Below, piece by piece: positions 14,541-23,276 of a stretch of DNA of 64,000 nucleotides. Location of the stretch: NCBI RefSeq assembly GCF_000412695.1, contig NC_021499.1, forward strand, positions 2,542,001 through 2,606,000, read 5' to 3'. The position numbers were made by a program, and so were the translations under genes. The notes under the pieces are model-generated. The model ran no database searches. It was given only the letters and a program-made list of their open reading frames with translations, and was not told the origin of the DNA. This DNA is from Pseudomonas resinovorans NBRC 106553. GTDB taxonomy: Bacteria > Pseudomonadota > Gammaproteobacteria > Pseudomonadales > Pseudomonadaceae. How positions within the stretch are numbered: position 1 is the stretch's first letter; each line of letters starts with the position of its first letter.

Positions 14541-16901
14541 ATGCTCTCTTCGTTGGTGCTCGGGCTCGAGCGCATGTTGTTCCGCCATCGCCTGGCGACC
14601 CTCGCGGCGCTCGCGGTCGTCACCCTGGTGATGGCGATGTTCGCCAGCCGCCTGGAAATGTCGGCCGGCTTCGACAAGCAGCTGCCGCAGCAGCACGCCT
14701 TCATCAAGACCTTCAACCAGTACCGCGACGTGCTGTTCGGCGCCAACCGCATCATCGTGGTGCTGCACGCCAGGCACGGCGATATCTGGAGCCGGGAGGC
14801 GCTGACCCGGCTGTACGACCTGACCCAGACCCTGTTCTTCATGCCCGGCATCGACCGCCGCAGCGTGACTTCGCTGTGGACGCCCAATACCCGCGCGGTG
14901 CAGATCACCGAGGAGGGGATGAAGGCCGAGGACGTGGTGGGCGGCGATGTCACGGTGGGCAACCTCGATGCCGCGGCCATCGCCGGTATCCGTGAGCGCA
15001 CCATCATCGGCGGCTTCGTCGGCAGCCTGGTGGCCAACGACCATGGCGGGGCCATGGTGGTGGCCGAGCTGGCCGACCCCGACCCCGCGACGGGCCAGCG
15101 CCTGAACTACCTGGAGTTCAGCCAGCGCCTCGAAGACGAACTGCGCACCCGCTACAGCGACGCCGACTTCGACGTGCAGATCATCGGCTTCGCCAAGCAG
15201 ATGGGCGACATCGGCGCCGGCGCCAGGAGTGTCGTGGCCTTCTTCGCCCTGGCGTTCATCCTGACCCTGCTCGCCGTGTACTGGTACACCCGCTCCTGGG
15301 TACTGACCTTCCTGCCGCTGTTCTGCTCGCTGGTGTCGGTGGTCTGGCAGTTCGGCACTATCACCCTGCTGGGCTTCGGCCTCGACCCGCTGGCGATCCT
15401 GGTGCCGTTCCTGGTGTTCGCCATCGGGGTGTCCCACGGGGTGCAGCAGGTCAACTTCATATCCAAGGAAGTCTGCGCTGGCGCCGACGCCATGACCGCC
15501 GCAAGGCGCAGCTTCGTCGGCCTGCTGATTCCCGGAAGCCTGGCGCTGATAACTGCCTTCGTCGGCTTCGCCACGCTGGTGCTGGTGCCGATTCCGATGA
15601 TTCGCGAGCTGGCCATCACCGCCTCGGTCGGCGTGTTCTACAAGATCGTCACCAACCTGATCATGCTCCCGGTACTGGCCAGCTACTTCCGTTTCGACGC
15701 CGCCTACGTCAGCCGCATCGAGCGTCTGCGCGAGAAGCGCGACGGGGCCATGCAGAAGCTCGGGCGCATCGCCGAGCCGCGCAACGCCGCGATCGGCGGC
15801 GTCCTGTGCCTGTGCCTGATGGCGCTGGCCGTGTGGCAGAGCCAGGGCCGGCATGTCGGCCACGTGCTCCCGGGGGCGCCGGAGTTGCACGCCGACTCGC
15901 GCTACAACCAGGACGTGGAAAGCATCGTCGGGCACTTCGCCCTCGGCCTGGACCTGTTCACCGTAGCGGTGGAGACGCCCCAGGGTGGCTGCTACCAGCA
16001 CCAAGTGATGAAGTATGTCGACCGCCTGACCTGGTACCTGGGCAACGTTCCGGGCGTGCTGTCGGCGCAATCCCTGCCGGCGCTGACCAAGTTGTCGGCA
16101 TCGGGAGTCAACGAGGGCAATCCCAAGTGGGCGGAACTGCCCGCCGACGAGTCGTCCCTCGCCGAGGCGGTCCGCCAGGTGCCCGAGGCCCTGCGCCTGT
16201 ACAACGCCGAGTGCACCTTGCTGCCGATCAACCTGTATCTGGCCGATCACAAGGCTAGCACCCTGAAGCGAGTGGTCGCGGCGGTGGAGCAGTATCGGAG
16301 CGAGCATTCCCTGGACGGCGTGAAGGTGCGCCTGGCCAGCGGCAACGCCGGGGTCCAGGCCGCCACCAACGAGGTGGTGGAGACCTCCGAGTTGCCAATG
16401 ATGCTCTACGTCTACCTGACCATCGTGCTGCTGGTGTTCCTCGTCTATCGCGATTGGCGGGCCATGGTCGCCTGCTGTCTGCCACTGACCCTGGCCACCT
16501 TCCTCGGCTACTGGTTCATGAAGGAACTGGACATCGGCCTCACCGTCGCCACCCTGCCGGTGATGGTGCTCGCGGTGGGCATAGGCGTCGATTATGCCTT
16601 CTACATCTACAACCGCCTGCAGCTGCACCTGGCGGAGGGTATGCACATCGTCGGCGCCTTCCAGCTGGCCTTGCGCGAGGTCGGGGTCGCCACGGTGTTC
16701 ACCGCCATCACCCTGTCGGTGGGGGTCGCCACCTGGTCGTTTTCTGCTCTGAAGTTCCAGGCCGATATGGGCCTGCTGCTCACCTTCATGTTCATGATCA
16801 ACATGCTGATGGCCATTACCTTGCTGCCGGCCATCGCGGTGTTGCTCGACCTGCTGATTCCGCGACGGGGCCCGGTACGGGCACCCCTGATCGCCCACTG
16901 A
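14541..16901 (+). CDS. MMPL/RND-family transporter, cassette 1
   Basis: The 786-residue inner-membrane protein has one N-terminal helix, a periplasmic domain (LEMSAGFDKQLPQQHAFIKTF...), a five- to six-helix bundle near residues 230-400, a second periplasmic domain and a second bundle near 610-775. This is the duplicated layout of the MMPL/sterol-sensing branch of RND transporters, used for lipids and hydrophobic metabolites. The cytoplasmic tail is short (RRGPVRAPLIAH). The upstream DUF1302 and DUF1329 genes supply a matching outer-membrane channel and periplasmic carrier. The direction of transport is not evident. Confidence 0.9.
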   Translation: MLSSLVLGLERMLFRHRLATLAALAVVTLVMAMFASRLEMSAGFDKQLPQQHAFIKTFNQYRDVLFGANRIIVVLHARHGDIWSREALTRLYDLTQTLFFMPGIDRRSVTSLWTPNTRAVQITEEGMKAEDVVGGDVTVGNLDAAAIAGIRERTIIGGFVGSLVANDHGGAMVVAELADPDPATGQRLNYLEFSQRLEDELRTRYSDADFDVQIIGFAKQMGDIGAGARSVVAFFALAFILTLLAVYWYTRSWVLTFLPLFCSLVSVVWQFGTITLLGFGLDPLAILVPFLVFAIGVSHGVQQVNFISKEVCAGADAMTAARRSFVGLLIPGSLALITAFVGFATLVLVPIPMIRELAITASVGVFYKIVTNLIMLPVLASYFRFDAAYVSRIERLREKRDGAMQKLGRIAEPRNAAIGGVLCLCLMALAVWQSQGRHVGHVLPGAPELHADSRYNQDVESIVGHFALGLDLFTVAVETPQGGCYQHQVMKYVDRLTWYLGNVPGVLSAQSLPALTKLSASGVNEGNPKWAELPADESSLAEAVRQVPEALRLYNAECTLLPINLYLADHKASTLKRVVAAVEQYRSEHSLDGVKVRLASGNAGVQAATNEVVETSELPMMLYVYLTIVLLVFLVYRDWRAMVACCLPLTLATFLGYWFMKELDIGLTVATLPVMVLAVGIGVDYAFYIYNRLQLHLAEGMHIVGAFQLALREVGVATVFTAITLSVGVATWSFSALKFQADMGLLLTFMFMINMLMAITLLPAIAVLLDLLIPRRGPVRAPLIAH

Positions 16902-16916
16902 TGGAAGGAGCTCCAG

Positions 16917-17894
16917 ATGCCCAAGAATGAAACCAAGCGTCTGTTGGCGACCCTGCTGCTGGCGCTGGCCGCTGGCACCGCTGGCACCGCTGGCGCCGCC
17001 GAGCCGCCGGCCATGCGCCTTGACCGACCGCAGGAGGCGTCGCTGGTGGCCGTGGCCGCCGCTGGCAATCGCCTGGTGGCCGTGGGCGACCATGGCGTGG
17101 TGGTGCGCTCCGACGACGGCCTGAACTGGACCCAGGCCGACAAGGTGCCGGTGGACACCCTGCTCACCGCCCTGAGCTTCGCCGATGAGCGGAACGGCTG
17201 GGCCGTCGGTCATGGCGGCGTACTGCTGAAAACGAGCGACGCCGGCCAGACCTGGGCGCTGCAGCAACGCCTGGAGGACGCACCGGTGCTGCTCTCGGTC
17301 TGGTTCGAGAACGCCCAGCACGGGATCGTCGTGGGTGCTTACGGCTACGCCAGCGAGACCCGTGATGGCGGCAACAGCTGGCAGCGCCTCGCAGTGGGCG
17401 AGGAGGGCGACGACTACCACCTCAACCGGGTCTTCCCGGGCCCGGACCACAGCCTGTTCATTGCCGCGGAGGGCGGGAACGCCTACCGCTCCCTGGACGA
17501 CGGCGCGACCTGGCAGGCGCTGGACACCGGGGCCAGTGGCTCGCTCTGGTGCGGCACCGCGTTGCCCGATGGGCGCGTGCTGCTGGCGGGCATGAGCGGC
17601 CGTGTGCTGCTCAGCGACGACCGCGGCGACAGCTGGCGAGAGGTGGACAGCGGCAGCACGGAGGCGATTACCGACATTCGCGCGCTGGCGGATGGGCGGG
17701 TTGCCCTGGTGGGCAACGGTGGCCTGGTGGCCGTGGCCGGTGGCGACCTGGCTGGCTTCACCCCCACGGTGCGCCCCGATCGGCAGAACCTGTCCGCCCT
17801 GGCTCCCCTGCGTGGCGGCGACCTGCTGATACTGGGCCAGGCCGGTGTGAGCCCCGGGCTCGACAAGGGCGGGCCGGGCAAGCCGCTCGACTAA
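16917..17894 (+). CDS. YCF48-like beta-propeller periplasmic protein, cassette 1
   Basis: The 325-residue protein follows the transporter by 15 bases. A signal peptide with a tandem Ala-Gly-Thr repeat (LAAGTAGTAGAA) leads into BNR/Asp-box repeats: VVRSDDGLNWTQ, LKTSDAGQTWAL, ETRDGGNSWQRL, RSLDDGATWQAL and LLSDDRGDSWREV. They predict a YCF48/Hcf136-like propeller. In plants that fold assists photosystem II assembly. In these proteobacterial cassettes its role is unknown, and it may stabilise or recruit cargo for the MMPL protein. Its paralogue is at 42791-43735. Confidence 0.88.
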   Translation: MPKNETKRLLATLLLALAAGTAGTAGAAEPPAMRLDRPQEASLVAVAAAGNRLVAVGDHGVVVRSDDGLNWTQADKVPVDTLLTALSFADERNGWAVGHGGVLLKTSDAGQTWALQQRLEDAPVLLSVWFENAQHGIVVGAYGYASETRDGGNSWQRLAVGEEGDDYHLNRVFPGPDHSLFIAAEGGNAYRSLDDGATWQALDTGASGSLWCGTALPDGRVLLAGMSGRVLLSDDRGDSWREVDSGSTEAITDIRALADGRVALVGNGGLVAVAGGDLAGFTPTVRPDRQNLSALAPLRGGDLLILGQAGVSPGLDKGGPGKPLD

Positions 17895-17909
17895 TCAAGA
17901 GGAACGACC

Positions 17910-18662
17910 ATGAACAGACCTGAAACCATCAGTGCCGTCGAATGGCAGGCCCGCTGCGAACTGGCGGCGCTGTATCGGCTGATCGCGCACTTTCGCATGA
18001 CCGACCTGATCGACACCCACCTGACCCTGCGTGTGCCGGGGCCGGAACACCACTTCCTGATCAACCGCTACGGGGTGCTGTTCGACCGGATGCGGGCGTC
18101 CGACCTGGTGCTGATCGACCAGCACGGCAAGGCCGTACGGGGAGGTGAGGAGCAACGGGTCAACGTCGCCGGCTTCGTCATCCACTCGGCCGTGCACATG
18201 GCCAGGCCGGATCTGATGTGCGTGATCCATACGCACACCGCCGCCGGCATCGCCGTGTCCGCCCAGGAGCAGGGCCTGTTACCGATCAGCCAGCATGCGC
18301 TGAAGTTCTACGACAGGCTGGCCTACCACACCTACGAGGGCATCGCCTTTTCATTGGATGAGCGCGAGCGCCTGATCGCCGACCTCGGGCCGCACAAGGC
18401 CATGATCCTGCGCAACCACGGCCTGCTGGTGGGCGGTGGCAGCGTGGCCAAGGCCTTCCACGAGATCCACTTCCTGGAGCGCGCCTGCCAGGCGCAGGTC
18501 CAGGCGTTGGCCGGCGGCAGCACGCTGGTCTACCCGTCGAAGGACGTGTGCGAGCACACCGCGCGGCAGTTCGAAGGGGCGAACGTCGACGGCATCATCG
18601 AGATGGCCTGGGAGGCTGCGCTGACCCTGATCGAAGACCAGCGCGAGTCGTATTGCTCGTAG
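17910..18662 (+). CDS. Class II aldolase/adducin-domain protein
   Basis: The 250-residue protein has the class II aldolase fold: MTDLIDTHLTLRVPG, the metal-site IHTHTAAG and the later RNHGLLVGGG with its zinc histidine. Such proteins are aldolases or decarboxylases of sugar phosphates and small hydroxy-carbonyls, or non-catalytic relatives. It lies 15 bases after the YCF48 gene, with AAGAGG before the start. It therefore probably ends the cassette 1 operon; cassette 2 has no equivalent. The reaction is not deducible. Confidence 0.85.
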   Translation: MNRPETISAVEWQARCELAALYRLIAHFRMTDLIDTHLTLRVPGPEHHFLINRYGVLFDRMRASDLVLIDQHGKAVRGGEEQRVNVAGFVIHSAVHMARPDLMCVIHTHTAAGIAVSAQEQGLLPISQHALKFYDRLAYHTYEGIAFSLDERERLIADLGPHKAMILRNHGLLVGGGSVAKAFHEIHFLERACQAQVQALAGGSTLVYPSKDVCEHTARQFEGANVDGIIEMAWEAALTLIEDQRESYCS

Positions 18663-18678
18663 CCATGCCAGGGGGGCC

Positions 18679-18700
18679 GTAGGAGCGAGCTCTGCTCGCG
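18679..18700. repeat. REP-like palindrome (GTAGGAGCGAGC type)
   Basis: GTAGGAGCGAGC-TCT-GCTCGCG has a 6-bp perfect stem GCGAGC/GCTCGC (18685-18690 and 18694-18699) and is the form widely scattered in Pseudomonas genomes after genes. A truncated GTAGGAGCGGC copy follows at 18724. It lies just after the aldolase stop and may stabilise or end that transcript. Confidence 0.7.
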
Positions 18701-18741
18701 AACACCCCTGCGCCACGTCCCCTGTAGGAGCGGCTTCATCC

Positions 18742-18829
18742 CTCCTCACGTCAACCGTCTTCCAGGTCTGGTCGTAGAAGGCGTCCTCTGTGCCGTACAG
18801 GCGCAGGGCGACGAGGAAGTTGCGGCCGG
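18742..18829 (-). pseudogene. Remnant of a DUF1254/DUF1214 protein C-terminus
   Basis: The minus strand reads GRNFLVALRLYGTEDAFYDQTW, which looks like the final strand-turn of DUF1214/DUF1254 proteins (commonly F..LRLYGP.E.F.D..W). A stop codon lies in frame about 7 codons upstream. The frame runs on without a natural stop downstream into the REP-like repeat. The fragment is too short to be a gene, so this is probably a decayed end of a deleted gene. Confidence 0.5.
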
Positions 18830-18966
18830 TAGTCGTCCGTCATGAAGGGCGGATGCCGGACCAAGGCGGACAGTTCACAGCGCCAACAGAGCGGCCAGCT
18901 TGCGGCGGTTGACGAAGTCACGACTGTGAGGGGGGAGCCCCCCCCTTTCCGCTCACATACCCGCGC

Positions 18967-19896
18967 TCACAACGCATTCATTTCAGCGATGTCGCGCACC
19001 ACCTGATCGGCGGAGTGGTCGAACATCGCCTGTTCCTGCGTATCCAGAGGCAGCTCGATCACCCGCACAAGCCCCTCATCCGAGAGCACGCAGGGGACGC
19101 CCATGGCGATACCCGTGCGCCCGTACTCGCCCTCGAGAATCGCGACCGTCGGCAAGATGCGGTTTCGCCCATTGGCAATGGCATCCACCATCTGTGCAAT
19201 GGCCACGCCCGGCGCGTCGCAGGCGCTCCCGACCTTCTTCAGGCCCAGGATCTCGCCGCCGCCCTGACGCGTGCGCTGCACGATCCTCTCTATCTGCTCG
19301 CTGGACAGGAAGTGGGACAGCGGCACCGAACCGACCGTGCAGTAGCGCATCAGCGGCACCATGCTATCGCCATGCCCTCCCAGCACGAGCGCCGAGATAT
19401 CCCGTGCGGAAAACCCTGTTTCCTCGGCGATGAAGCACTTCATGCGCGCCGTATCCAGCACCCCTGCCTGCCCGAACACCCTGGTGCGTCCCAGCCCGCT
19501 GAGACTCCAGGCCCGATAGGTCAGCACGTCGACCGGATTCGATACCACCAGCACCGTCGCCGCCGGGGCATGGCGATTGATATCCCCCATGATGCCGTCG
19601 AGAATCGGCAGATTGATGCTCAGTACATCCTGGCGCGACTGACCCGGCTTGCGGGGCACGCCCGCCGTGATCACCACCAGCTCGGAGTCCTGCAGCAATT
19701 CGGCGTTGGAGCCGCCGTAGACCCGGGTGTCGGAACCTGACTCGACCGCCGCCTGCCAGACGTCCAGCGCCTTGCCCTTTGCCAACTCACCCTGCACATC
19801 GACCAGCACCAGCTCGCGACAGAACTCTTCCCGGGCGATGATCTGAGCCGCCGCCTCGCCCACTATGCCGACACCCACAATCGATAGTTTTTTCAC
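18967..19896 (-). CDS. mdh: NAD-dependent malate dehydrogenase, LDH-like type
   Basis: The start is the GTG at 19896, preceded by GGGAGGT at ideal distance; upstream codons are Arg/Ala-rich and not family-like. The 309-residue product has the NAD-binding GVGIVG (residues 8-13). The substrate-loop arginine in GVPRKPGQSR marks malate rather than lactate specificity. DTARMKCF and the catalytic GGHGDSMVPL are also present. It converts malate to oxaloacetate in the cytosol. Many pseudomonads rely on the quinone-linked Mqo instead, so this is an accessory or lineage-specific gene. It stands alone, flanked by repeats. Confidence 0.87.
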   Translation of the reverse strand: MKKLSIVGVGIVGEAAAQIIAREEFCRELVLVDVQGELAKGKALDVWQAAVESGSDTRVYGGSNAELLQDSELVVITAGVPRKPGQSRQDVLSINLPILDGIMGDINRHAPAATVLVVSNPVDVLTYRAWSLSGLGRTRVFGQAGVLDTARMKCFIAEETGFSARDISALVLGGHGDSMVPLMRYCTVGSVPLSHFLSSEQIERIVQRTRQGGGEILGLKKVGSACDAPGVAIAQMVDAIANGRNRILPTVAILEGEYGRTGIAMGVPCVLSDEGLVRVIELPLDTQEQAMFDHSADQVVRDIAEMNAL

Positions 19897-19982
19897 CGCG
19901 CACCTCCCTGCGGCGCGCGCCACCCGCCGCACGCCCACCTGTGCAGAAAAGTATTGTCCGCGAATGAAAAAAGGCCACCTGA

Positions 19983-20017
19983 AGGGGCCGAAGGGTAGGG
20001 GGCAGGTTTATTTCCGT
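19983..20017 (+). repeat. Dispersed repeat with core GGGGxCAGGTTTATTTCC, copy 1
   Basis: AAGGGTAGGGGGCAGGTTTATTTCC matches the core of the second copy near 21055-21081 in the same orientation. Sequences of the form GGGGACAGGTTTATTT are a recurrent short repeat in proteobacterial genomes, often near REP-associated transposase remnants. It lies upstream of the malate dehydrogenase and downstream of the serine hydrolase stop. Confidence 0.6.
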
Positions 20018-20117
20018 CACGTCTTAACGGCCGCTACCGACCCATGCATCAGGTCAGGTTCGCTAGCCGAGCAGAGGCTGATATCCGCCAGGCGCCTGGC
20101 ACGACCGGAGAACGCCC

Positions 20118-21005
20118 TCAGCGTTCCAGCCCCAACGCCGCACGGATTTGCCGGACGACCTGTGCCTCGATTTCCCCCTCCTGTGCCCCTGGCGAAAAAA
20201 TCCCGCAGCACGCCGAGGCTTCAGCAACGGAGGTGCGATAGACCGCCACGACACTTCCAGGCCCGCAGCCCGTATGCCCTGCCAGGGTCAGGCCGCCTTC
20301 GATGGCACTGCGCATCAGGCCCAGGGCGTATCCCGGGGAAACCCAGGGACGCCCGGCAATCGGCCCGCCGAGTACTCGTGTTTCCCGCATGTCCTGAAGC
20401 AGGTTGGCGGGAAGCAGGTCGCCGGCGAGCAGTCGATCAAGAAGCAGGGCGGCCTGTGAAACCGGGCCGATCAACAGCCCGTGATAGACCCAGGCCGGGT
20501 CGTAGTTCGATGAGCCGTCGAGCCCGGTCTCGGCTAGATCCGCTGGCTGCATTGCAAAACGAGCAGCCGAGATACCGAGGGGCGCCAGTACCTGTTGCCT
20601 GACCGCCTCTTCAAGCGGCAGGTCTGTCGTACGTTCGATGAGTCTTGCGACCAGCATGTAGCCCACGTTCGAGTAGCGCCAGCCTTCGCCGGGGCTGTAG
20701 CGAAGCCGGTAGCCATCAAGACGGCGCATCATTTCGTCGGTAGGCCATGCCGCTTCCTGGCTGGCAACGGCCGCGTGGTACTCGGGAAGCTCGCCGTAGT
20801 CTGCGAGACCTGCCTCGTGCCGCAGGAGCTGGCGCAAGGTGAATGCGTTGCCGGGCAGTCGAGCATCCAGGCTGAGCAGCCCGTCACGCACCAGTGTCAG
20901 GGCTGTGGCGGCCAATACCGTTTTAGTGAAGCTCCACCATGGCACGGCAGGTTCGAATGGCGCAGGCGGGGTTGATGGTTGGCCGTTGGAGAGGACGGAG
21001 ATCAA
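20118..21005 (-). CDS. Class C beta-lactamase-fold serine hydrolase, 5' end uncertain
   Basis: The active-site motifs are all present: SFTK (Ser25 and Lys28 from the proposed start), YSN in WRYSNVGY, and HTG in LAGHTGCGPGS in place of KTG. This is the serine beta-lactamase/D-peptidase/esterase fold. No ATG or GTG lies near the expected N-terminus; the best start is TTG at 21005 (LISVLSNG), giving about 295 residues. The open frame continues upstream only through a dispersed repeat (GNKPVPFRS), so the original start or promoter may have been lost. The function is probably cell-wall or ester hydrolysis. Confidence 0.7.
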   Translation of the reverse strand: MISVLSNGQPSTPPAPFEPAVPWWSFTKTVLAATALTLVRDGLLSLDARLPGNAFTLRQLLRHEAGLADYGELPEYHAAVASQEAAWPTDEMMRRLDGYRLRYSPGEGWRYSNVGYMLVARLIERTTDLPLEEAVRQQVLAPLGISAARFAMQPADLAETGLDGSSNYDPAWVYHGLLIGPVSQAALLLDRLLAGDLLPANLLQDMRETRVLGGPIAGRPWVSPGYALGLMRSAIEGGLTLAGHTGCGPGSVVAVYRTSVAEASACCGIFSPGAQEGEIEAQVVRQIRAALGLER

Positions 21006-21049
21006 TATCGAGTACTCGTGGGGTAGAGGCTGGAAGGTACTAAACCGGG

Positions 21050-21084
21050 ACCGAAAGGGGACAGGTTTATTTCCTCTACCCGCA
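21050..21084 (+). repeat. Dispersed repeat with core GGGGxCAGGTTTATTTCC, copy 2
   Basis: GAAAGGGGACAGGTTTATTTCC repeats the core of 19983-20017 in direct orientation, about 1.06 kb away. Together they bracket the serine hydrolase gene. This copy abuts the hydrolase N-terminus and replaces the place where its promoter should be. Confidence 0.6.
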
Positions 21085-21141
21085 ACATCCGCTTTTGGCC
21101 AAAGTGGACCTTCGTCATCAGAGAGGCAAGCGATTGCCCTG

Positions 21142-21179
21142 ACAAACAAAGGCCCCTCTCCGAGTTCGGAAGAGGGGCC
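21142..21179 (-). terminator. Rho-independent terminator after the BCCT gene
   Basis: On the minus strand GGCCCCTCTTCC..GGAGAGGGGCC forms a strong stem (21151-21179) followed by TTTGTTTGT. It lies 22 bases beyond the BCCT stop. The same stem sequence recurs, intact at 31055-31083 and damaged at 23248-23276. Confidence 0.85.
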
Positions 21180-21200
21180 ACACTTGCAGCCGACGCCGGG

Positions 21201-22955
21201 TCAGACCTCGGGAACTCCCACTTGCGTCTCCGTACGGGCGCGCTTGACGGAAGACTTCTTCTCCTGCACGACGATGTAGAACTCTTCACCGTGCTTGACC
21301 GCGCCGTACAGCACCGCCTTCTCGATCAGTTCGTTGGCGCGCAGGTGACGCAGCATCATCGGGTCCTTGCGCAGGTCGCGGTACAGGGCCAGGCACAGCA
21401 GCGCCATCACCAGGACGAAGGGCAGCGACACGACGATGGTCAGGCTCTGTAGCCCGGTGAGGGCGGCGCCCGGGTCGCGTGGGTCTCCGATGGCCAGCAT
21501 GATCGCAGCGACGGTGCCGGTCAGCGCGCCCCAGAAGATCACCGTGCGGCGCGAGGGCTTCGTCGTGCCGTGCTCGGACAAGGTGCCCATGACCAGCGAC
21601 GCGGCATCGGCGCCGGAGACGAAGAAGATGCCTACCAGGACCATCACCAGCACGGACGTGACCGAGGCCAGCGGGTAGCTGTCCAGTAGCTGGTAAAGGG
21701 CGTGGTTGCTGTTCACGACGCCATCGACCAGCACGAAGGTGCCGTCGCGCAGGGCGTCGATGGCCGCGCCGCCGAAGATGGTGAACCAGACCAGGCTCAC
21801 CAGGCTCGGCACCAGCAGCACGCCGGTGACGAACTGGCGAATGCTGCGCCCACGGCTGATACGCGCGATGAACATGCCGACGAAGGGCGTCCAGGAAATC
21901 CACCAGGCCCAGTAGAACACCGTCCAGCCGGCCAGCCAGTTGTCCATCTGCTCGTTGCCGCTGGCGTTGGTGCGGCCGATCATTTCCGGCAGCAGCTTGA
22001 TGTAGACGCCGATGGAGGCCGGCAGCAGGTTCAGCATCAGCAGCGTCGGGCCGACCAGGAAGACGAACAGGGCGAGGACCAACGCCAGCAGCATGTTGGT
22101 GTTGGAGAGCCATTGGATGCCCTTGCCGATGCCGGACACCGCGGAGGTAACGAAGGCGACGGTGAGGAGGGTGATGAGCGAGATGTAGAAGATCTTGCCC
22201 GGGTGCTCGATCCAGCCGTTGTACTCCAGGCCGCCGGCGATCTGCAGCGCGCCGAGCCCGAGGGAGGCGGCGGAGCCGAACAGCGTGGCGAAGATCGCCA
22301 TCATGTCGATCACGCTGCCGATGGGGCCATTGGCGTGCCGGCCGATCAGCGGGCGGAAGGCGGCGGAAATCAGCTGCGAGCGCCCGCGCCGGAAGGTGCC
22401 GTAGGCGATGGCCAGCCCGACGATGGCGTACATCGCCCAGGGATGCAGCGTCCAGTGGAAGAGCGTGGTGGCCATGGCCACCTGCAGCGCCTCGCTCGAT
22501 TGGCCTGCGGCCGAGCCCGGCGGCGGGTTGACGTAGTGCGACAGCGGCTCCGCGACGCCGAAGAACATCAGGCCGATCCCCATGCCGGCGCTGAACATCA
22601 TGGCGATCCAGGAAATGGTGCGGAATTCGGGGGCTTCGCCATCGCGTCCCAGCGGGATCCTGCCGTACCGGCTGGCCGCCAGCCAGAGCACGAAGATGAC
22701 GAAGAAGGTGGAGGTGAGGACGAAGAACCAGCCGAAGTGGACGATCACCCAGCTCTGTGCCGAGGAAGCGCTGCTGGCGAGGCCCGCCTGGCTGACGATC
22801 CCCCAGACGATGAATGCGATGGCAATGACGCTGGTGAAGCCGAAAACCACCCAGTCGAGCTTGCCTTCCAGATGCCGATCCTGCCTTGCCTCTTCGGTCT
22901 TCGATGGGTCCGTCACGCCGAGGGCATGAGTTTCAAGGTTCTTGTCCGTTGCCAT
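21201..22955 (-). CDS. BCCT-family choline/betaine/carnitine transporter
   Basis: This 584-residue protein has about twelve transmembrane helices between hydrophilic ends. It shows the BCCT substrate-site and signature regions MMFSAGMGIGLMFFGVAEPL, WAMYAIVGLAIAYG and the aromatic WAWWISWTPFVGMFIARISRGRSIRQF, the family hallmark. It imports trimethylammonium compounds such as betaine or choline, driven by protons or sodium. The extended C-terminus (KHGEEFYIVVQEKKSSVKRAR) may sense osmolarity as in BetT. It is a single-gene unit with its own terminator. Confidence 0.92.
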   Translation of the reverse strand: MATDKNLETHALGVTDPSKTEEARQDRHLEGKLDWVVFGFTSVIAIAFIVWGIVSQAGLASSASSAQSWVIVHFGWFFVLTSTFFVIFVLWLAASRYGRIPLGRDGEAPEFRTISWIAMMFSAGMGIGLMFFGVAEPLSHYVNPPPGSAAGQSSEALQVAMATTLFHWTLHPWAMYAIVGLAIAYGTFRRGRSQLISAAFRPLIGRHANGPIGSVIDMMAIFATLFGSAASLGLGALQIAGGLEYNGWIEHPGKIFYISLITLLTVAFVTSAVSGIGKGIQWLSNTNMLLALVLALFVFLVGPTLLMLNLLPASIGVYIKLLPEMIGRTNASGNEQMDNWLAGWTVFYWAWWISWTPFVGMFIARISRGRSIRQFVTGVLLVPSLVSLVWFTIFGGAAIDALRDGTFVLVDGVVNSNHALYQLLDSYPLASVTSVLVMVLVGIFFVSGADAASLVMGTLSEHGTTKPSRRTVIFWGALTGTVAAIMLAIGDPRDPGAALTGLQSLTIVVSLPFVLVMALLCLALYRDLRKDPMMLRHLRANELIEKAVLYGAVKHGEEFYIVVQEKKSSVKRARTETQVGVPEV

Positions 22956-23183
22956 GGGTTACAGCCCCTTTTGGAATCTTCTGCAGGCTTTTGTTGTTGT
23001 GCGATCCAATCGTTGCCCGCGAAATACCCGAGATAGACCCGGGCGTGAAGGCCCCGCGATTATCCTGTGCCCCCACCCCCCTATCTATTTCCAAACCGTC
23101 CTGACACGTCCTCTTAGCGACCATTTCGATGGCGGGGGCTTGGGGCGCCACCTTTCTGGCACGGGGGTTCTGGCGAGCCCGAC

Positions 23184-23211
23184 GTTGGGTTTCGCTTCGC
23201 TCTACGCCAAC
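23184..23211. repeat. GTTGGGTTTCGC-type Pseudomonas repeat
   Basis: GTTGG and CCAAC arms enclose GTTTCGCTTCGCTCTACG, followed by CCTACC. This is one half of the dispersed palindrome seen complete at 56233-56314. It has no coding content. Confidence 0.65.
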
Positions 23212-23276
23212 CTACCCGGGGGCAACGCCGTTGGCCCAACCAGCAAAGGCCCCTCCCCGAAACCGGAGGAGGTGCC

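Larger units (their letters stand above)
18663..18966. other. 304-base gap with a REP-like palindrome, a gene remnant and a GC hairpin
   Basis: The gap contains a GTAGGAGCGAGC-type palindrome (18679-18700), a decayed protein-coding fragment (18742-18829, minus) and a second short coding-like stretch (18875-18928, minus, reading HSRDFVNRRKLAALLAL then stop). A GGGGGG-AG-CCCCCC hairpin within GTGAG/CTCAC arms follows (18925-18954). The last may help terminate the malate dehydrogenase gene or be a remnant. No intact gene fits. Confidence 0.6.

Noticed and set aside
16965..16999. GCTGGCACC tandem repeat as a variable-number repeat
   Set aside because: It has only three units within a signal peptide, with no sign of phase variation.
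14457..17450. A 997-codon minus-strand open frame opposite the MMPL and YCF48 genes
   Set aside because: It is an antisense shadow of GC-rich coding DNA: Gln/His/Gly-rich, no domain pattern, no ribosome site. The plus-strand genes have clear family signatures. The same applies to the long minus-strand frames at 12572-14293, 38337-40346 and 40424-41875.
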